Assembly (NCBI RefSeq): GCF_001905825.1
Contig: NZ_LIVV01000007.1
Location: 248,001-312,000, forward strand
Origin: Streptomyces sp. CB02009
Lineage (GTDB): Bacteria > Actinomycetota > Actinomycetes > Streptomycetales > Streptomycetaceae
Reading direction: 5' to 3'
DNA: 64,000 nucleotides
Numbering within the stretch: the first letter of the stretch is position 1; each line of letters begins with the position of its first letter. A program made the translations under genes and the position numbers. The notes under the pieces were generated by a model, which saw only the letters and a list, made by a program, of their open reading frames with translations, made no database searches and was not told the origin of the DNA. Below, piece by piece: positions 1 to 8,737 of this stretch.

Positions 1-1
1 G

Positions 2-1525
2 CGGGTCCTCTACGCGCTGCGCCTGAAGATCTTCGCCCAGCTCCAGCGGCTCGGTCTCGACTACTACGAGCGCGAGCTCACCGGCCGGATCATGACCCGG
101 ATGACCACGGACGTGGACGCCCTGTCGACGTTCCTGCAGACGGGCCTGGTCACCGCCTTCGTGTCCGTGGTGACCTTCTTCGGGATCATGGTCGCGCTGC
201 TGGTGCTCGACCTCCAGCTCGCCCTGGTGGTCTTCGCGACGCTGCCGGTCCTCGCCGTCGCCACGTACTACTTCCGCCGCTCCAGCGTGAAGGCGTACGA
301 GCTGGCCCGCGAGCGGATCAGTGTCGTCAACGCCGACCTCCAGGAGTCCGTCTCCGGCCTCCGGATCGTGCAGGCCTTCCGCCGCGAGGAGTCCGGCGCG
401 GCCCGGTTCGCCGAGCGCAGCGACCACTACCGCGAGGCGCGCGTCCGCGGCCAGTGGCTGATCTCCGTCTACTTCCCGTTCGTCACCCTGCTGTCCTCGG
501 TGGCCGCCGCCGCCGTCATGATCGTCGGCGCGAACCGCATCGACGGCGGCACCCTCACCACCGGCGCCCTCGTCGCCTACCTCCTCTACATCGACCTGTT
601 CTTCGCCCCCGTGCAGCAGCTCTCGCAGGTCTTCGACGGCTACCAGCAGGCCGCCGTCTCGCTGAAGCGGATGCAGGAGCTCCTCCAGGAGCCGACGTCG
701 ACGGCCGCCGCGCCCGCACCCCTGGACGTGCTGTCGCTGCGCGGCGAGATCGCCTTCGAGGACGTCTCCTTCGCGTACGGCGGCGAGGACGGCGCCCCGA
801 AGGAGGAGACCGCCCTCACCGGCATCGACCTGCGCATCCCGGCCGGTCAGACCGTCGCGTTCGTCGGCGAGACCGGCGCGGGCAAGTCCACCCTGGTCAA
901 GCTCGTCGCCCGGTTCTACGACCCGACGGGCGGCCGGGTCACCGCCGACGGCACCGACCTGCGCGACCTCGACCTCACCGCGTACCGGCACCGGCTCGGC
1001 GTCGTCCCGCAGGAGGCGTACCTCTTCGCCGGGACGATCCGCGACGCCATCGCGTACGGCCGCCCCGACGCGACCGACGCCGAGGTGGAGGCGGCGGCCC
1101 GCGCTGTCGGCGCCCACGACATGATCGCGACCCTCGACGGCGGCTACCTCCACGAGGTCGCCGAGCGGGGCCGCAACCTCTCGGCCGGTCAGCGCCAGCT
1201 CATCGCGCTGGCCCGCGCCGAGCTCGTCGACCCGGACATCCTGCTCCTCGACGAGGCCACGGCGGCCCTGGACCTGGCCACCGAGGCCCAGGTCAACCAG
1301 GCCACCGACCGCTTGGCCGGCCGCCGTACGACGCTGGTCGTCGCCCACCGGCTGACCACCGCCGCCCGCGCCGACCGGGTGGTCCTCATGGACCACGGAC
1401 GGGTCGCGGAGGACGGCACCCACGAGGAGCTGCTCGCCCTGGACGGCCGGTACGCGACGCTGTGGCGGACGTTCATCGGCGAACCCGCCGACGAGGTCGA
1501 CGAGGAGGAGCCGGAGCGGGTGTGA
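2..1525 (+). CDS. ABC exporter half-transporter, permease fused to ATPase (5' end outside window)
   Basis: The reading frame is open from base 2, so the N-terminus lies outside the window. The visible 507 residues hold most of an exporter-type transmembrane domain (residues 1-220) followed by an ATPase. Motifs are the Walker A GETGAGKST (near residue 289), a Q-loop at VVPQEAYLF, the signature LSAGQRQ, Walker B ILLLDEATAALD and the switch His in VAHRL. This layout is that of MsbA/LmrA-like type IV exporters, which work as homo- or heterodimers in the cytoplasmic membrane. A partner half-transporter would be expected just upstream, outside the window. Substrate cannot be inferred. The tail ends in an acidic stretch rich in Glu and Asp. 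Confidence 0.93.
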   Translation, partial: RVLYALRLKIFAQLQRLGLDYYERELTGRIMTRMTTDVDALSTFLQTGLVTAFVSVVTFFGIMVALLVLDLQLALVVFATLPVLAVATYYFRRSSVKAYELARERISVVNADLQESVSGLRIVQAFRREESGAARFAERSDHYREARVRGQWLISVYFPFVTLLSSVAAAAVMIVGANRIDGGTLTTGALVAYLLYIDLFFAPVQQLSQVFDGYQQAAVSLKRMQELLQEPTSTAAAPAPLDVLSLRGEIAFEDVSFAYGGEDGAPKEETALTGIDLRIPAGQTVAFVGETGAGKSTLVKLVARFYDPTGGRVTADGTDLRDLDLTAYRHRLGVVPQEAYLFAGTIRDAIAYGRPDATDAEVEAAARAVGAHDMIATLDGGYLHEVAERGRNLSAGQRQLIALARAELVDPDILLLDEATAALDLATEAQVNQATDRLAGRRTTLVVAHRLTTAARADRVVLMDHGRVAEDGTHEELLALDGRYATLWRTFIGEPADEVDEEEPERV

Positions 1526-1596
1526 GTACCCGGCCGTCCCGCGGGTGAGTACGCGGGCGGATACGGGAGCACGGGCGGGCGGGGTGGGATGGGGGC

Positions 1597-1950
1597 ATGA
1601 GCCCCGAGCCCCGCACCCGCGCCGCCTCGCCCGTCCCGATCACCCCGCCGGACGTCGAGGGCCCGCGCCTGCGGAGGCGGTCGGCGGTGTGGGCGGGGCT
1701 GTTCGTGCCCGCGGCCCTGCTCGCCGGCCTCCTCGTGCTCGGCCGCGAGAACGCCGCCCGCTGCCTCACCCACGGGGACTCCTGCGACGGCACCCCCGGC
1801 TTCCTGTACGCCGCCGCCCTGGCGATCGCCTTCGCGGCGCTTCTCACCGCGCAGGGGACCTCCCGCCCGGGGCTCCGCAGGGCGGCGTGCCGGACCCAGA
1901 TCGGCGCCGAGGGTGTCTTCCTTGTCCTCCTGCTCACCGCGTTCTCGTAG
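1597..1950 (+). CDS. Small predicted membrane protein
   Basis: This 117-residue protein matches no family I recognise. After a polar, Arg/Pro-rich N-terminus of about 30 residues there are three hydrophobic stretches: one starting AVWAGLFVPAALL, one near FLYAAALAIAFAALL and one at the C-terminus (GVFLVLLLTAF). Two Cys residues (in ARCLTHGDSC) sit between the first two. ATG at 1597 is preceded by a G-rich ribosome-binding region. Third-position GC bias is normal for the neighbourhood, which supports a real gene. It lies 71 bases after the ABC exporter on the same strand and could be cotranscribed. Confidence 0.6.
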   Translation: MSPEPRTRAASPVPITPPDVEGPRLRRRSAVWAGLFVPAALLAGLLVLGRENAARCLTHGDSCDGTPGFLYAAALAIAFAALLTAQGTSRPGLRRAACRTQIGAEGVFLVLLLTAFS

Positions 1951-2031
1951 CGGGCGGCCAGAGCGGAGGCAACCATTCCGGCCCGGGGTGCGTCGTACGC
2001 CCGTACGCCGATCCACTCGGGAGGGGAACGC

Positions 2032-2457
2032 ATGGCCACGGACCCGCAGCACCGACGACGCTGCCCCCGGCTGCTCGCCCGGGTCCTCGCGCCGCTCCTC
2101 GCCGCCCTCGTTCTCGTCCTGACCCCGTCCACCCTCGTCCCCGGCGCCGGCGCCGGTACCGCCGAGGCCGTCTCCGTCTGCCAGGGCCGGCCCACCCGGA
2201 CCATCACCTTCGCCACCGGCGAGCTCCGCCTCTACCGGACCCGCCACTACGCCTGCGCCGTCACCGTCGCCCACCGCCCCGGCGCCCGCCGGCCGATGGC
2301 CGTCTCCCTCCAGCCGCGCGGCGGCCGGCCCGCCGTCCGGGCCGGCCGTTTCGACCGGCAGGCCGGTCCCGTCACCGTCCACGCCCTCAACCGCTGCGTC
2401 CGGGCGCGCGGTTCGGTGGCCGGACGCGGCACGTCCACCGACTGGATCCTGTGCTGA
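2032..2457 (+). CDS. Small secreted Cys-containing protein of unknown function
   Basis: The 141-residue product has a twin-Arg/Arg-rich N-terminus and a long hydrophobic segment (residues 17-35, LAPLLAALVLVLTPS) ending in an Ala/Gly-rich stretch, as in an export signal. The mature part of about 95 residues carries four Cys (in VSVCQG, YACAV, NRCVR and the final residue), enough for two disulfides. GAGGGGAA precedes the ATG at good spacing. I do not recognise the family. The even Cys number and export signal suggest a small extracellular domain. Confidence 0.65.
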   Translation: MATDPQHRRRCPRLLARVLAPLLAALVLVLTPSTLVPGAGAGTAEAVSVCQGRPTRTITFATGELRLYRTRHYACAVTVAHRPGARRPMAVSLQPRGGRPAVRAGRFDRQAGPVTVHALNRCVRARGSVAGRGTSTDWILC

Positions 2458-2556
2458 TGTACAGGAAAGTCCAAGAGTAAGGATCAACTGGGGCTGGCGG
2501 TCCACACGTTGCCCCCGCTAGGTTCGCGACACCGTTGTGAACCAAGGGGAGGGTGA

Positions 2557-4002
2557 ATGCGCAAGTCGCTGAGATGGGCGCTGTCGCTTTCGGTGCTCAT
2601 AGGCACCGTGGCACCGACCGGCGTGGCTACCGCCGCGGACACGGACACGGGCAGCACGGCCGTCGTCGACTCGCAGAGCACGGACATCAAGGACCGCATC
2701 CTGGCGATCCCCGGGATGAGCCTGATCGAGGAGAAGCCGTACGCGGGCTACCGCTTCTTCGTCCTGAACTACAAGCAGCCGATCGACCACCGGCGCCCGT
2801 GGGCCGGTACGTTCGACCAGCGGATCTCCGTCCTCCACAAGGACACGAGCCGCCCGACCGTCTTCCGCACCAGCGGCTACTCGCTGAGCACCACCCCGAG
2901 CCGCGCGGAGCCGACGCGGATCATCGACGGCAACCAGGTCTCCATGGAGTACCGCTTCTTCACGCCGTCCCGTCCGCAGCCCGCCGACTGGTCGAAGCTC
3001 GACATCTGGCAGGCGGCCAGCGACCAGCACCGGATCTTCACCGCGCTGAAGAAGATCTACGGCCAGAAGTGGCTCTCCACCGGCGCCTCCAAGGGCGGCA
3101 TGACCGCCACCTACTTCGAGCGCTTCTACCCGCGGGACATGGACGGTGTCGTCGCCTACGTGGCGCCGAACGACGTGGTCAACAAGGAGGACTCGGCGTA
3201 CGACCGGTTCTTCGAGACCGTCGGCACCAAGGACTGCCGCGACCGCCTGAACAACCTGCAGCGCGAGGCCCTCGTCCGCCGCGCACCGCTGGAGGCCAGG
3301 TACAAGGCGTGGGCCGAGTCGGAGGGCGCCACCTTCCACACGGTCGGCACGCTCGACAAGGCCTTCGAGGCCGTCGTCCTCGACTTCGTGTGGGGCTTCT
3401 GGCAGTACTACGGCGAGGACGTCTGCGACCAGATCCCGGTCGCGAAGACGGCCACCGACGACGAGGTGTACAACACGATCGACGCCTACTCCGGCTGGGC
3501 GGCCTACACCGACCAGGGCCTGGAGCCGTACACGCCGTACTACTACCAGGCGGCGACCGAGCTCGGCTCGCCCACGATCAAGCAGCCGCACCTCAAGGGC
3601 CTGAGCCGCTACGGCTACCAGCCCGCGAGCAACTTCGTGCCGCGCGAGATCCCGATGAAGTTCAAGCCGCACGCCATGCGCGACGTGGACGACTGGGTCC
3701 GCAAGAACGCGAACAAGATGCTGTTCGTGTACGGCGGCAACGACCCGTGGGGCTCCGAGAAGTTCCACCTGGGCAAGAGCGCCCGCGACAGCTACGTGTA
3801 CGTGGCGCCGGGCGCCAACCACGGTGCGAACGTCGCCGGGCTCGTCGAGGCCGAGCGGAACAACGCCACCGCCCGCATCCTGGCCTGGGCCGGCGTCCCC
3901 GCCCCCGCCGTCCAGGCGGCGCAGCCGCTGGCCCGCTTCGACGCGCGCCTCGACCGGCAGGTCGACGAGGACGCGACGAAGGAGCACGGCCTGCGGCCGT
4001 AA
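2557..4002 (+). CDS. Secreted tripeptidyl aminopeptidase, peptidase family S37 (PS-10 type)
   Basis: A 481-residue serine peptidase of the S37 family, which removes tripeptides from N-termini and is known as a secreted streptomycete enzyme. The N-terminus (residues 1-28) is a typical signal peptide ending in VATA-ADTD. The alpha/beta-hydrolase nucleophile elbow is GASKGG with Ser178; the other triad members are likely Asp396 (in GGNDPWG) and His422 (in GANHGAN). Length suits the family. A strong GGGGAGGG ribosome-binding site sits 6 bases before the ATG. It stands alone, facing the GH3 gene across a shared hairpin terminator. The exported product probably works in extracellular protein turnover. 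Confidence 0.88.
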   Translation: MRKSLRWALSLSVLIGTVAPTGVATAADTDTGSTAVVDSQSTDIKDRILAIPGMSLIEEKPYAGYRFFVLNYKQPIDHRRPWAGTFDQRISVLHKDTSRPTVFRTSGYSLSTTPSRAEPTRIIDGNQVSMEYRFFTPSRPQPADWSKLDIWQAASDQHRIFTALKKIYGQKWLSTGASKGGMTATYFERFYPRDMDGVVAYVAPNDVVNKEDSAYDRFFETVGTKDCRDRLNNLQREALVRRAPLEARYKAWAESEGATFHTVGTLDKAFEAVVLDFVWGFWQYYGEDVCDQIPVAKTATDDEVYNTIDAYSGWAAYTDQGLEPYTPYYYQAATELGSPTIKQPHLKGLSRYGYQPASNFVPREIPMKFKPHAMRDVDDWVRKNANKMLFVYGGNDPWGSEKFHLGKSARDSYVYVAPGANHGANVAGLVEAERNNATARILAWAGVPAPAVQAAQPLARFDARLDRQVDEDATKEHGLRP

Positions 4003-4010
4003 CCGCTTCG

Positions 4011-4051
4011 AGGGGGGTGGGGTGCGCCCGACGGGCGCACCCCACCCCCCT
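4011..4051. terminator. Bidirectional hairpin terminator between the S37 peptidase and GH3 genes
   Basis: A perfect 18-bp stem (arms 4012-4029 and 4033-4050, core GGGGTGCGCCC) with a 3-base loop, extended by an A-T pair, lies between two convergent stop codons. No long T-run follows, as is common for streptomycete terminators. Confidence 0.8.
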
Positions 4052-4095
4052 TCGTCGTGCCGGCGGTGCCGGCGGTGCCGGCGGTGCCGCCGGTG

Positions 4096-5922
4096 TCAGC
4101 GGTACGACAGGCCGTGTCCGACGGGGTAGAGCACCTTCGCCGGGTCGTCGGCGCTCTGCACCGGCACCGGCAGACGGCCCCGCGGCGCGGCCCGGCCCGC
4201 CAGGACCCGTACGGCGGCCCGGAGTTCGACGTCGGTCCAGGAGTAGGCGGCGAGCGCCGCCCGCTGGCCGGAGATCCGGGCGACGTCGTACGGGTTGCGG
4301 ATCGCGATCGCCACGACGGGCACCCCGGTCGCGACGAGCCGCGCCACCAGCGTGCGCTGCGGGCTGGTCGCGGTGACGTTGTACGTGCCCACCACCACGA
4401 CGTCCTTGCCCGCGGCGGCCGCCACCGCCTCGTCGATCTTCGCTGCTGTCGGGGTGATCCCGGTGGAGAGCGCGGTCGCGGTGAACCCCAGCTCCGTCAG
4501 GGCGGTCGCGAGGGTCGTCGTCGGCGGGCCCGTCGTACCGGACGGGGAGGCCGGGTCGGCGCCCACGACGAGGACCGAACCGTGGCGGGTCGGACTCAGC
4601 GGCAGGAAGCCGCCCTCGTTGGTGAGCAGGGTCGTGGTGGCCTCGGCGATCCGGTCGGCCTGGGCGAGATGGGCGGCGGTGCCGACCACCCGCTCGACGC
4701 CGGCCCGGGTGACGGAGGCGTTCCGGAACAGACCGAGCTTCGACTTGAGCCGCAGGATCCGCAGGATCGATTCGTCGAGCCGGGCCTCCGTCAGTTCGCC
4801 GTCCCTCACGGCCTTCAGGACCGCGTTCCAGGCCACGTCCAGCTTCGGCGGGTTGAGCAGCTGGTCCACGCCGGCCTTCAGGGCGAGCACCGGGACGCGC
4901 TCGTCGCCGTACTTGGTGCGCACCCCCTCCATCCCGAGCGCGTCGGTGACCACCACACCGTCGTAGCCCAGCTCCTCGCGGAGGATGCCGGTGAGGATCG
5001 GCCGGGACAGCGTCGCCGGGTCCTCGCTCGGGTCGAGCGCCGGGACCACGATGTGCGCGGTCATGATCGAGTCGATCCCGGCGGCGATCGCGGACCGGAA
5101 CGGCGGTGCGTCCAGCGCGCTCCACTGCGCCCGCGTGTGGGTGATCGTCGGCAGGCCGTAGTGGCTGTCGACGGCGGTGTCGCCGTGCCCCGGGAAGTGC
5201 TTGGACGTGGCCGCGACCCCGGCCCGCTGGTAGCCCTTGACCTGCGCGGCGACCATCCGGGCGACCGCCGCCGGGTCGGAGCCGAAGGAGCGGACGCCGA
5301 TGACCGGGTTGGCCGGGTTGACGTTGACGTCGGCGACCGGGGCGTAGTTCTGCCGGATGCCGACCGCCGCCAGCTCCTCGCCCGCGATCTGCGCCGCCCT
5401 GCGGGAGTCCGCCAGCGAACCGCCGGCGCCGAGGGCCATCGCGCCGGGCACCAGGGTGGCGGGCTCGCCCACCCGACAGACGATGCCGTGCTCCTGGTCG
5501 GTGGAGATGAGCGCCGGGATCGGCGTGGGCTGCGCGAGGGCGGCCTGCTGGATGCCGTTGGACAGCGCGGCGATCTGCTGCGGGTCGCGGGTGTTGTGGG
5601 CCCAGGAGAAGTAGATGACGCCGCCCACGTGGTAGCGCTCGACCAGCTCGGCGGCCGTACGGACACCGATCTCCGCGAGGTTGGCGTCGACGTCGGCCTG
5701 GTCGGGCGCGGTGGCGGAGTGGCCGTACACCCGCATCACGAAGAGCTGGCCGACCTTCTCCTCGAGGGACATGCGGTCGATGATCCGCCGGAGCTTCCGG
5801 TCGTCGTGCCGGCCCTGTGCGGCGTGGGCGGGGGTGCTGACCCCGGTGACGGCGGCCGCTGCCGCGGCGGCGGTCACCGTGAGGAGGGTGCGTCGGGAGG
5901 GGGCGGGGGCGCGGTGGTGCAC
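4096..5922 (-). CDS. Secreted glycoside hydrolase family 3, NagZ-like beta-N-acetylhexosaminidase
   Basis: I start this at GTG 5922 because GAAGGAG sits 5 bases upstream; a longer frame to 5961 lacks a good site. The 608-residue product begins with a Tat-like signal (PSRRTLLTV then Ala-rich). The GH3 barrel contains KHFPGHGDT followed by DSH, the hallmark of NagZ-type enzymes, where the His acts in acid-base catalysis. The probable nucleophile is Asp327 in VVTDALGMEGV. A C-terminal alpha/beta sandwich-like domain (about 390-600) follows. Expected activity is exo-cleavage of beta-linked N-acetylglucosamine from chitin or cell-wall sugars outside the cell. Other beta-glucosidase specificities are possible. 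Confidence 0.88.
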   Translation of the reverse strand: MHHRAPAPSRRTLLTVTAAAAAAAVTGVSTPAHAAQGRHDDRKLRRIIDRMSLEEKVGQLFVMRVYGHSATAPDQADVDANLAEIGVRTAAELVERYHVGGVIYFSWAHNTRDPQQIAALSNGIQQAALAQPTPIPALISTDQEHGIVCRVGEPATLVPGAMALGAGGSLADSRRAAQIAGEELAAVGIRQNYAPVADVNVNPANPVIGVRSFGSDPAAVARMVAAQVKGYQRAGVAATSKHFPGHGDTAVDSHYGLPTITHTRAQWSALDAPPFRSAIAAGIDSIMTAHIVVPALDPSEDPATLSRPILTGILREELGYDGVVVTDALGMEGVRTKYGDERVPVLALKAGVDQLLNPPKLDVAWNAVLKAVRDGELTEARLDESILRILRLKSKLGLFRNASVTRAGVERVVGTAAHLAQADRIAEATTTLLTNEGGFLPLSPTRHGSVLVVGADPASPSGTTGPPTTTLATALTELGFTATALSTGITPTAAKIDEAVAAAAGKDVVVVGTYNVTATSPQRTLVARLVATGVPVVAIAIRNPYDVARISGQRAALAAYSWTDVELRAAVRVLAGRAAPRGRLPVPVQSADDPAKVLYPVGHGLSYR

Positions 5923-6035
5923 TGATGCTCCTTCCGGCCGTGCGAGGTTGAAGGGATCCATGCGCGAGATCCTCGGAAGCCGCCTCTGAAGGAAACTTCC
6001 AAGGAGTCACGGATAGCCCGAAAGTAACTGCCAGG

Positions 6036-6965
6036 TCAAGGACCCGCGCACGAATCGCCCACGGCGGCGATCCCGGGCCAGAGCTCCTGGAGCGTACGGA
6101 CCGTCTCCCGGATCGCCGGGCGCCGCGCCGCCCCGGTCCGCCACATGGCGTGCAGCCGACGCGTCGGCATCGGGTCGAGCCGCACCGGGGTCACCTCCGG
6201 CGGCAGGGTCCCCCGCCCCAGACGCGGCACGAGCGCGATGCCCAGACCGGCCGCGACCAGGGCGACCTGCGTGTGGTTCTCCTCCGCGCGGTGGACGATC
6301 AGCGGCTCGAAGCCCGTCTCCCGCAGCGTCCGCGTCAGCCAGTCGTGGCAGACCGTCCCCGGCGGCTGCGAGATCCACCGCTCCGCCGCCAGCTCCTCCC
6401 GGCGCACCGAGTCCCGCGCGGCCAGCGGATGGTCGCGGTGGACGAGGATGTCGCACAGGTCGTCGCCGATCACCGCCTGCTCGACCCCCGGCGGTACGGG
6501 CAGCGGGGCGATGTCCCAGTCGTGCGCCACCGCCAGGTCGATGACCCCGCGCGCCACCAGGTCGACCGACACGTGCGGGTCCACCTCCGAGAGCCGGGCG
6601 TCGACCTCGGGATGGACCCGGCCCAGCTCCGCGAGCACCCGGGGCATCAGCCCGCGCGCCGCACTCGCGAAGCAGCCGATGTCGAGGCGGCCCGCGGGCC
6701 GGCCGCGCCGCTCCTCGATCCGCACCTCCGCCTCCTCCACGAGCGCGAGCAACTGGCGTGCGGTGGCGGCCAGGTGATGGGCGTCGTCGGTGAGGCGGAT
6801 GCCGCGGCCGCTGCGTTCGAGCAGGGTCGTACGGGTCTCCCGCTCCAGCTTCGCGATCTGCTGGGAGACCGCGGACGGCGTGTAGCCGAGGGCGGTGGCG
6901 GCGGCGCCGACACTGCCGTGGACGGCGACGGCGTGCAGGGCGCGCAGGCGACCGAGGTCCAGCAC
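6036..6965 (-). CDS. LysR-family transcriptional regulator
   Basis: A 309-residue LysR regulator: winged helix-turn-helix at residues 1-62 (HGSVGAAATALGYTPSAVSQQ is the recognition region) and a periplasmic-binding-protein-like effector domain at about 90-290. GTG 6965 has GGGAGGA 6 bases upstream. It is divergently oriented to an EamA-family exporter 79 bases away, the usual arrangement for a LysR protein that controls its neighbour. The gap holds AT-rich sequence around ACATCCCATCATGA that could be its binding site. The effector is unknown. Confidence 0.9.
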   Translation of the reverse strand: MLDLGRLRALHAVAVHGSVGAAATALGYTPSAVSQQIAKLERETRTTLLERSGRGIRLTDDAHHLAATARQLLALVEEAEVRIEERRGRPAGRLDIGCFASAARGLMPRVLAELGRVHPEVDARLSEVDPHVSVDLVARGVIDLAVAHDWDIAPLPVPPGVEQAVIGDDLCDILVHRDHPLAARDSVRREELAAERWISQPPGTVCHDWLTRTLRETGFEPLIVHRAEENHTQVALVAAGLGIALVPRLGRGTLPPEVTPVRLDPMPTRRLHAMWRTGAARRPAIRETVRTLQELWPGIAAVGDSCAGP

Positions 6966-7044
6966 GGGCGTTCCTCCCTGGATGAAGCGTTGCTACATCC
7001 CATCATGAAGGAGACCGTGCTGGTGCTACACGGTCGGGGCGGCC

Positions 7045-8115
7045 ATGCTCGATCGCATGCGCCCCGCCCACCTCGCCCTCGCCGCCCTGGTCGCCGCCGT
7101 CTGGGGGGTCAACTTCGTCGTCATCGAGATCGGCCTCGACCACTTCCCGCCGCTGCTCTTCTCCGCCCTCCGCTTCCTCGCCGCCGCCCTGCCCGCCGTC
7201 TTCCTGGTGGGCCGGCCCACCGTGGCCTGGAAGTGGATCGTGGCGGTCGGACTCGTCCTCGGCGTCGCCAAGTTCGGGCTCCTCTTCACCGGCATGGACC
7301 TGGGCGCGCCCGCCGGGCTCTCCTCCCTCGTCCTCCAGGTCCAGGCCGTCTTCACCGCCCTCTTCGCCTTCGCCGCCCTCGGCGAGCGCCCCGGCCGCCT
7401 CAAGCTGGCGGGCATGGGGGTCGCGCTGGTGGGCATCGGCGTGGCGGCGGCCGACGAGGGCGGCGCCGGAACCCTCACCGGCTTCGCCCTGGTGATCGCC
7501 GCCGCGGCCTGCTGGGGCGTCTCCAACGTCCTGACCCGCAAGGCCTCACCACCGGACGCGCTCAACTTCATGGTCTGGGTCAGCGTCGTGCCGGTCCTTC
7601 CGCTGCTCGGCCTCTCCCTGCTCCTCGAAGGCCCGGACCGCGACCTCGCGGCCCTGCGCGGGCTCGACTGGACCGGCGTCGGCGTCATCGTCTACGTCGC
7701 CTGGATCACGACCGTCTTCGGCTTCGGCGCCTGGGGCTGGCTGCTCCGCCGCCACCCCGCCTCCGCCGTCGCCCCGTTCTCCCTCCTCGTGCCCGTCTTC
7801 GGGATGTCCTCCGCGGCGCTCGTCCTGGGCGAGGGCGTGAGCCCGGCCCGCTGGTGCGCGGCGGCGCTCCTCGTCGGGGGAGTGGCCCTGACGTCGTTCG
7901 CGCCGGGCCGACGGGCCACCGGCGGGGCCGGCGGGGCCGGCGGTGGGGCCGCGGGCGGGGCCGGCGGGTCCACCGGCGGGGCCGGCGGGTCCACCGGCGG
8001 GGCCACGGGCGGGGCCGGGAATCCCGTGGCGCCGCCCGAGCCCGCCGCCGTATCGTCGACCGGCCGCCCGCTCGGCGAGGAACGGCGTACGACCCGCGAG
8101 GAAAGGCCCGTATGA
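7045..8115 (+). CDS. EamA/DMT-family exporter with a low-complexity Gly-rich tail
   Basis: A drug/metabolite transporter with ten predicted membrane helices in two EamA repeats (about residues 5-135 and 148-285). The first helix has the typical AAVWGVNFVVIEIGL. The body resembles amino-acid or metabolite exporters such as YdcZ/EamA. After the last helix comes an unusual tail (residues 292-335) of Gly, Ala, Ser and Thr (repeats of GGAGGSTGGAGG) encoded by GGCGGGGCC-type tandem repeats. The start could also be the ATG at 7057. The stop overlaps the next gene by ATGA. Control by the divergent LysR gene is likely. Confidence 0.85.
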   Translation: MLDRMRPAHLALAALVAAVWGVNFVVIEIGLDHFPPLLFSALRFLAAALPAVFLVGRPTVAWKWIVAVGLVLGVAKFGLLFTGMDLGAPAGLSSLVLQVQAVFTALFAFAALGERPGRLKLAGMGVALVGIGVAAADEGGAGTLTGFALVIAAAACWGVSNVLTRKASPPDALNFMVWVSVVPVLPLLGLSLLLEGPDRDLAALRGLDWTGVGVIVYVAWITTVFGFGAWGWLLRRHPASAVAPFSLLVPVFGMSSAALVLGEGVSPARWCAAALLVGGVALTSFAPGRRATGGAGGAGGGAAGGAGGSTGGAGGSTGGATGGAGNPVAPPEPAAVSSTGRPLGEERRTTREERPV

Positions 8116-8675
8116 CCTTCGAGAACATCACCGTGGACGCGCCGGGACCCGTCCCCCCGGCCGTACTGCTCGCCGGCATCCCCGGCAGCGGGAAGTCCAC
8201 CGTCGCGGCCGCCCTCGCGGCCCGCTTCGCCCGGGCCGCGCACATCGAGGTCGACGCGCTCCAGTCCCTCATCGTGAGCGGCTGCCACTGGCCGAGCCCG
8301 GACGGCGACCCGGAGGCGGACCGCCAGATCCTGCTGCGCGCCCGCAACGCCTGCCTCCTCGCCGGCAGCTTCGCGGCGGCCGGCTTCCTCCCGGTCCTCG
8401 ACGACGTGGTCGTACGCCGCTCCCACCTGGACTACTACCGCGCCCAGACGACGGCGGGCGGGCTCCGCACGGTGATCCTGGCCCCCGGCCCCGACAAGGC
8501 CTGGGAGCGCAACAACGCCCGCGACAAGCGCCTGACGACCAACTGGGCCTTCCTGGACGAGGCGATGCGCGCGGAGCTGTCGGACGAGGGCGTCTGGATC
8601 GACAACGCGGACCTGACGGTGGCGGAGACGGTGGACGCGGTCCTCGCGGCGACGGGCCTGACCCCGCGGTCGTAG
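8112..8675 (+). CDS. P-loop kinase/phosphotransferase-like protein
   Basis: A 187-residue P-loop protein with Walker A GIPGSGKST at residues 21-29 and a likely lid segment rich in Arg/Lys (ERNNARDKRLTTNW), as in small-molecule kinases of the AAA_33/zeta-toxin-like group. The start ATG overlaps the exporter stop by four bases, and GAGGAAAGG precedes it, so the two are translationally coupled. The phosphate acceptor is unknown. No antitoxin partner is adjacent, so I favour a metabolite or antibiotic kinase over a zeta toxin. It converges with the S9 peptidase across a hairpin. Confidence 0.8.
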   Translation: MTFENITVDAPGPVPPAVLLAGIPGSGKSTVAAALAARFARAAHIEVDALQSLIVSGCHWPSPDGDPEADRQILLRARNACLLAGSFAAAGFLPVLDDVVVRRSHLDYYRAQTTAGGLRTVILAPGPDKAWERNNARDKRLTTNWAFLDEAMRAELSDEGVWIDNADLTVAETVDAVLAATGLTPRS

Positions 8676-8711
8676 CCCGCCGGATCCCCACGGGGGTGGG
8701 ATCCGACGGGC
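8675..8711. terminator. Hairpin terminator between convergent kinase and S9 peptidase genes
   Basis: A 14-bp stem with one mismatch (arms GCCCGCCGGATCCC at 8675-8688 and GGGATCCGACGGGC at 8698-8711) and a 9-base loop. It starts at the last base of the kinase stop codon and lies between two convergent genes. Confidence 0.75.
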
Positions 8712-8737
8712 TCGCCGTCCCGTCCGGGGCGCCGCGG

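Noticed and set aside
8112..8675. Zeta-type toxin identity for the small kinase
   Set aside because: No epsilon-like antitoxin is adjacent and the gene is coupled to an exporter, so a metabolite kinase is the safer call.
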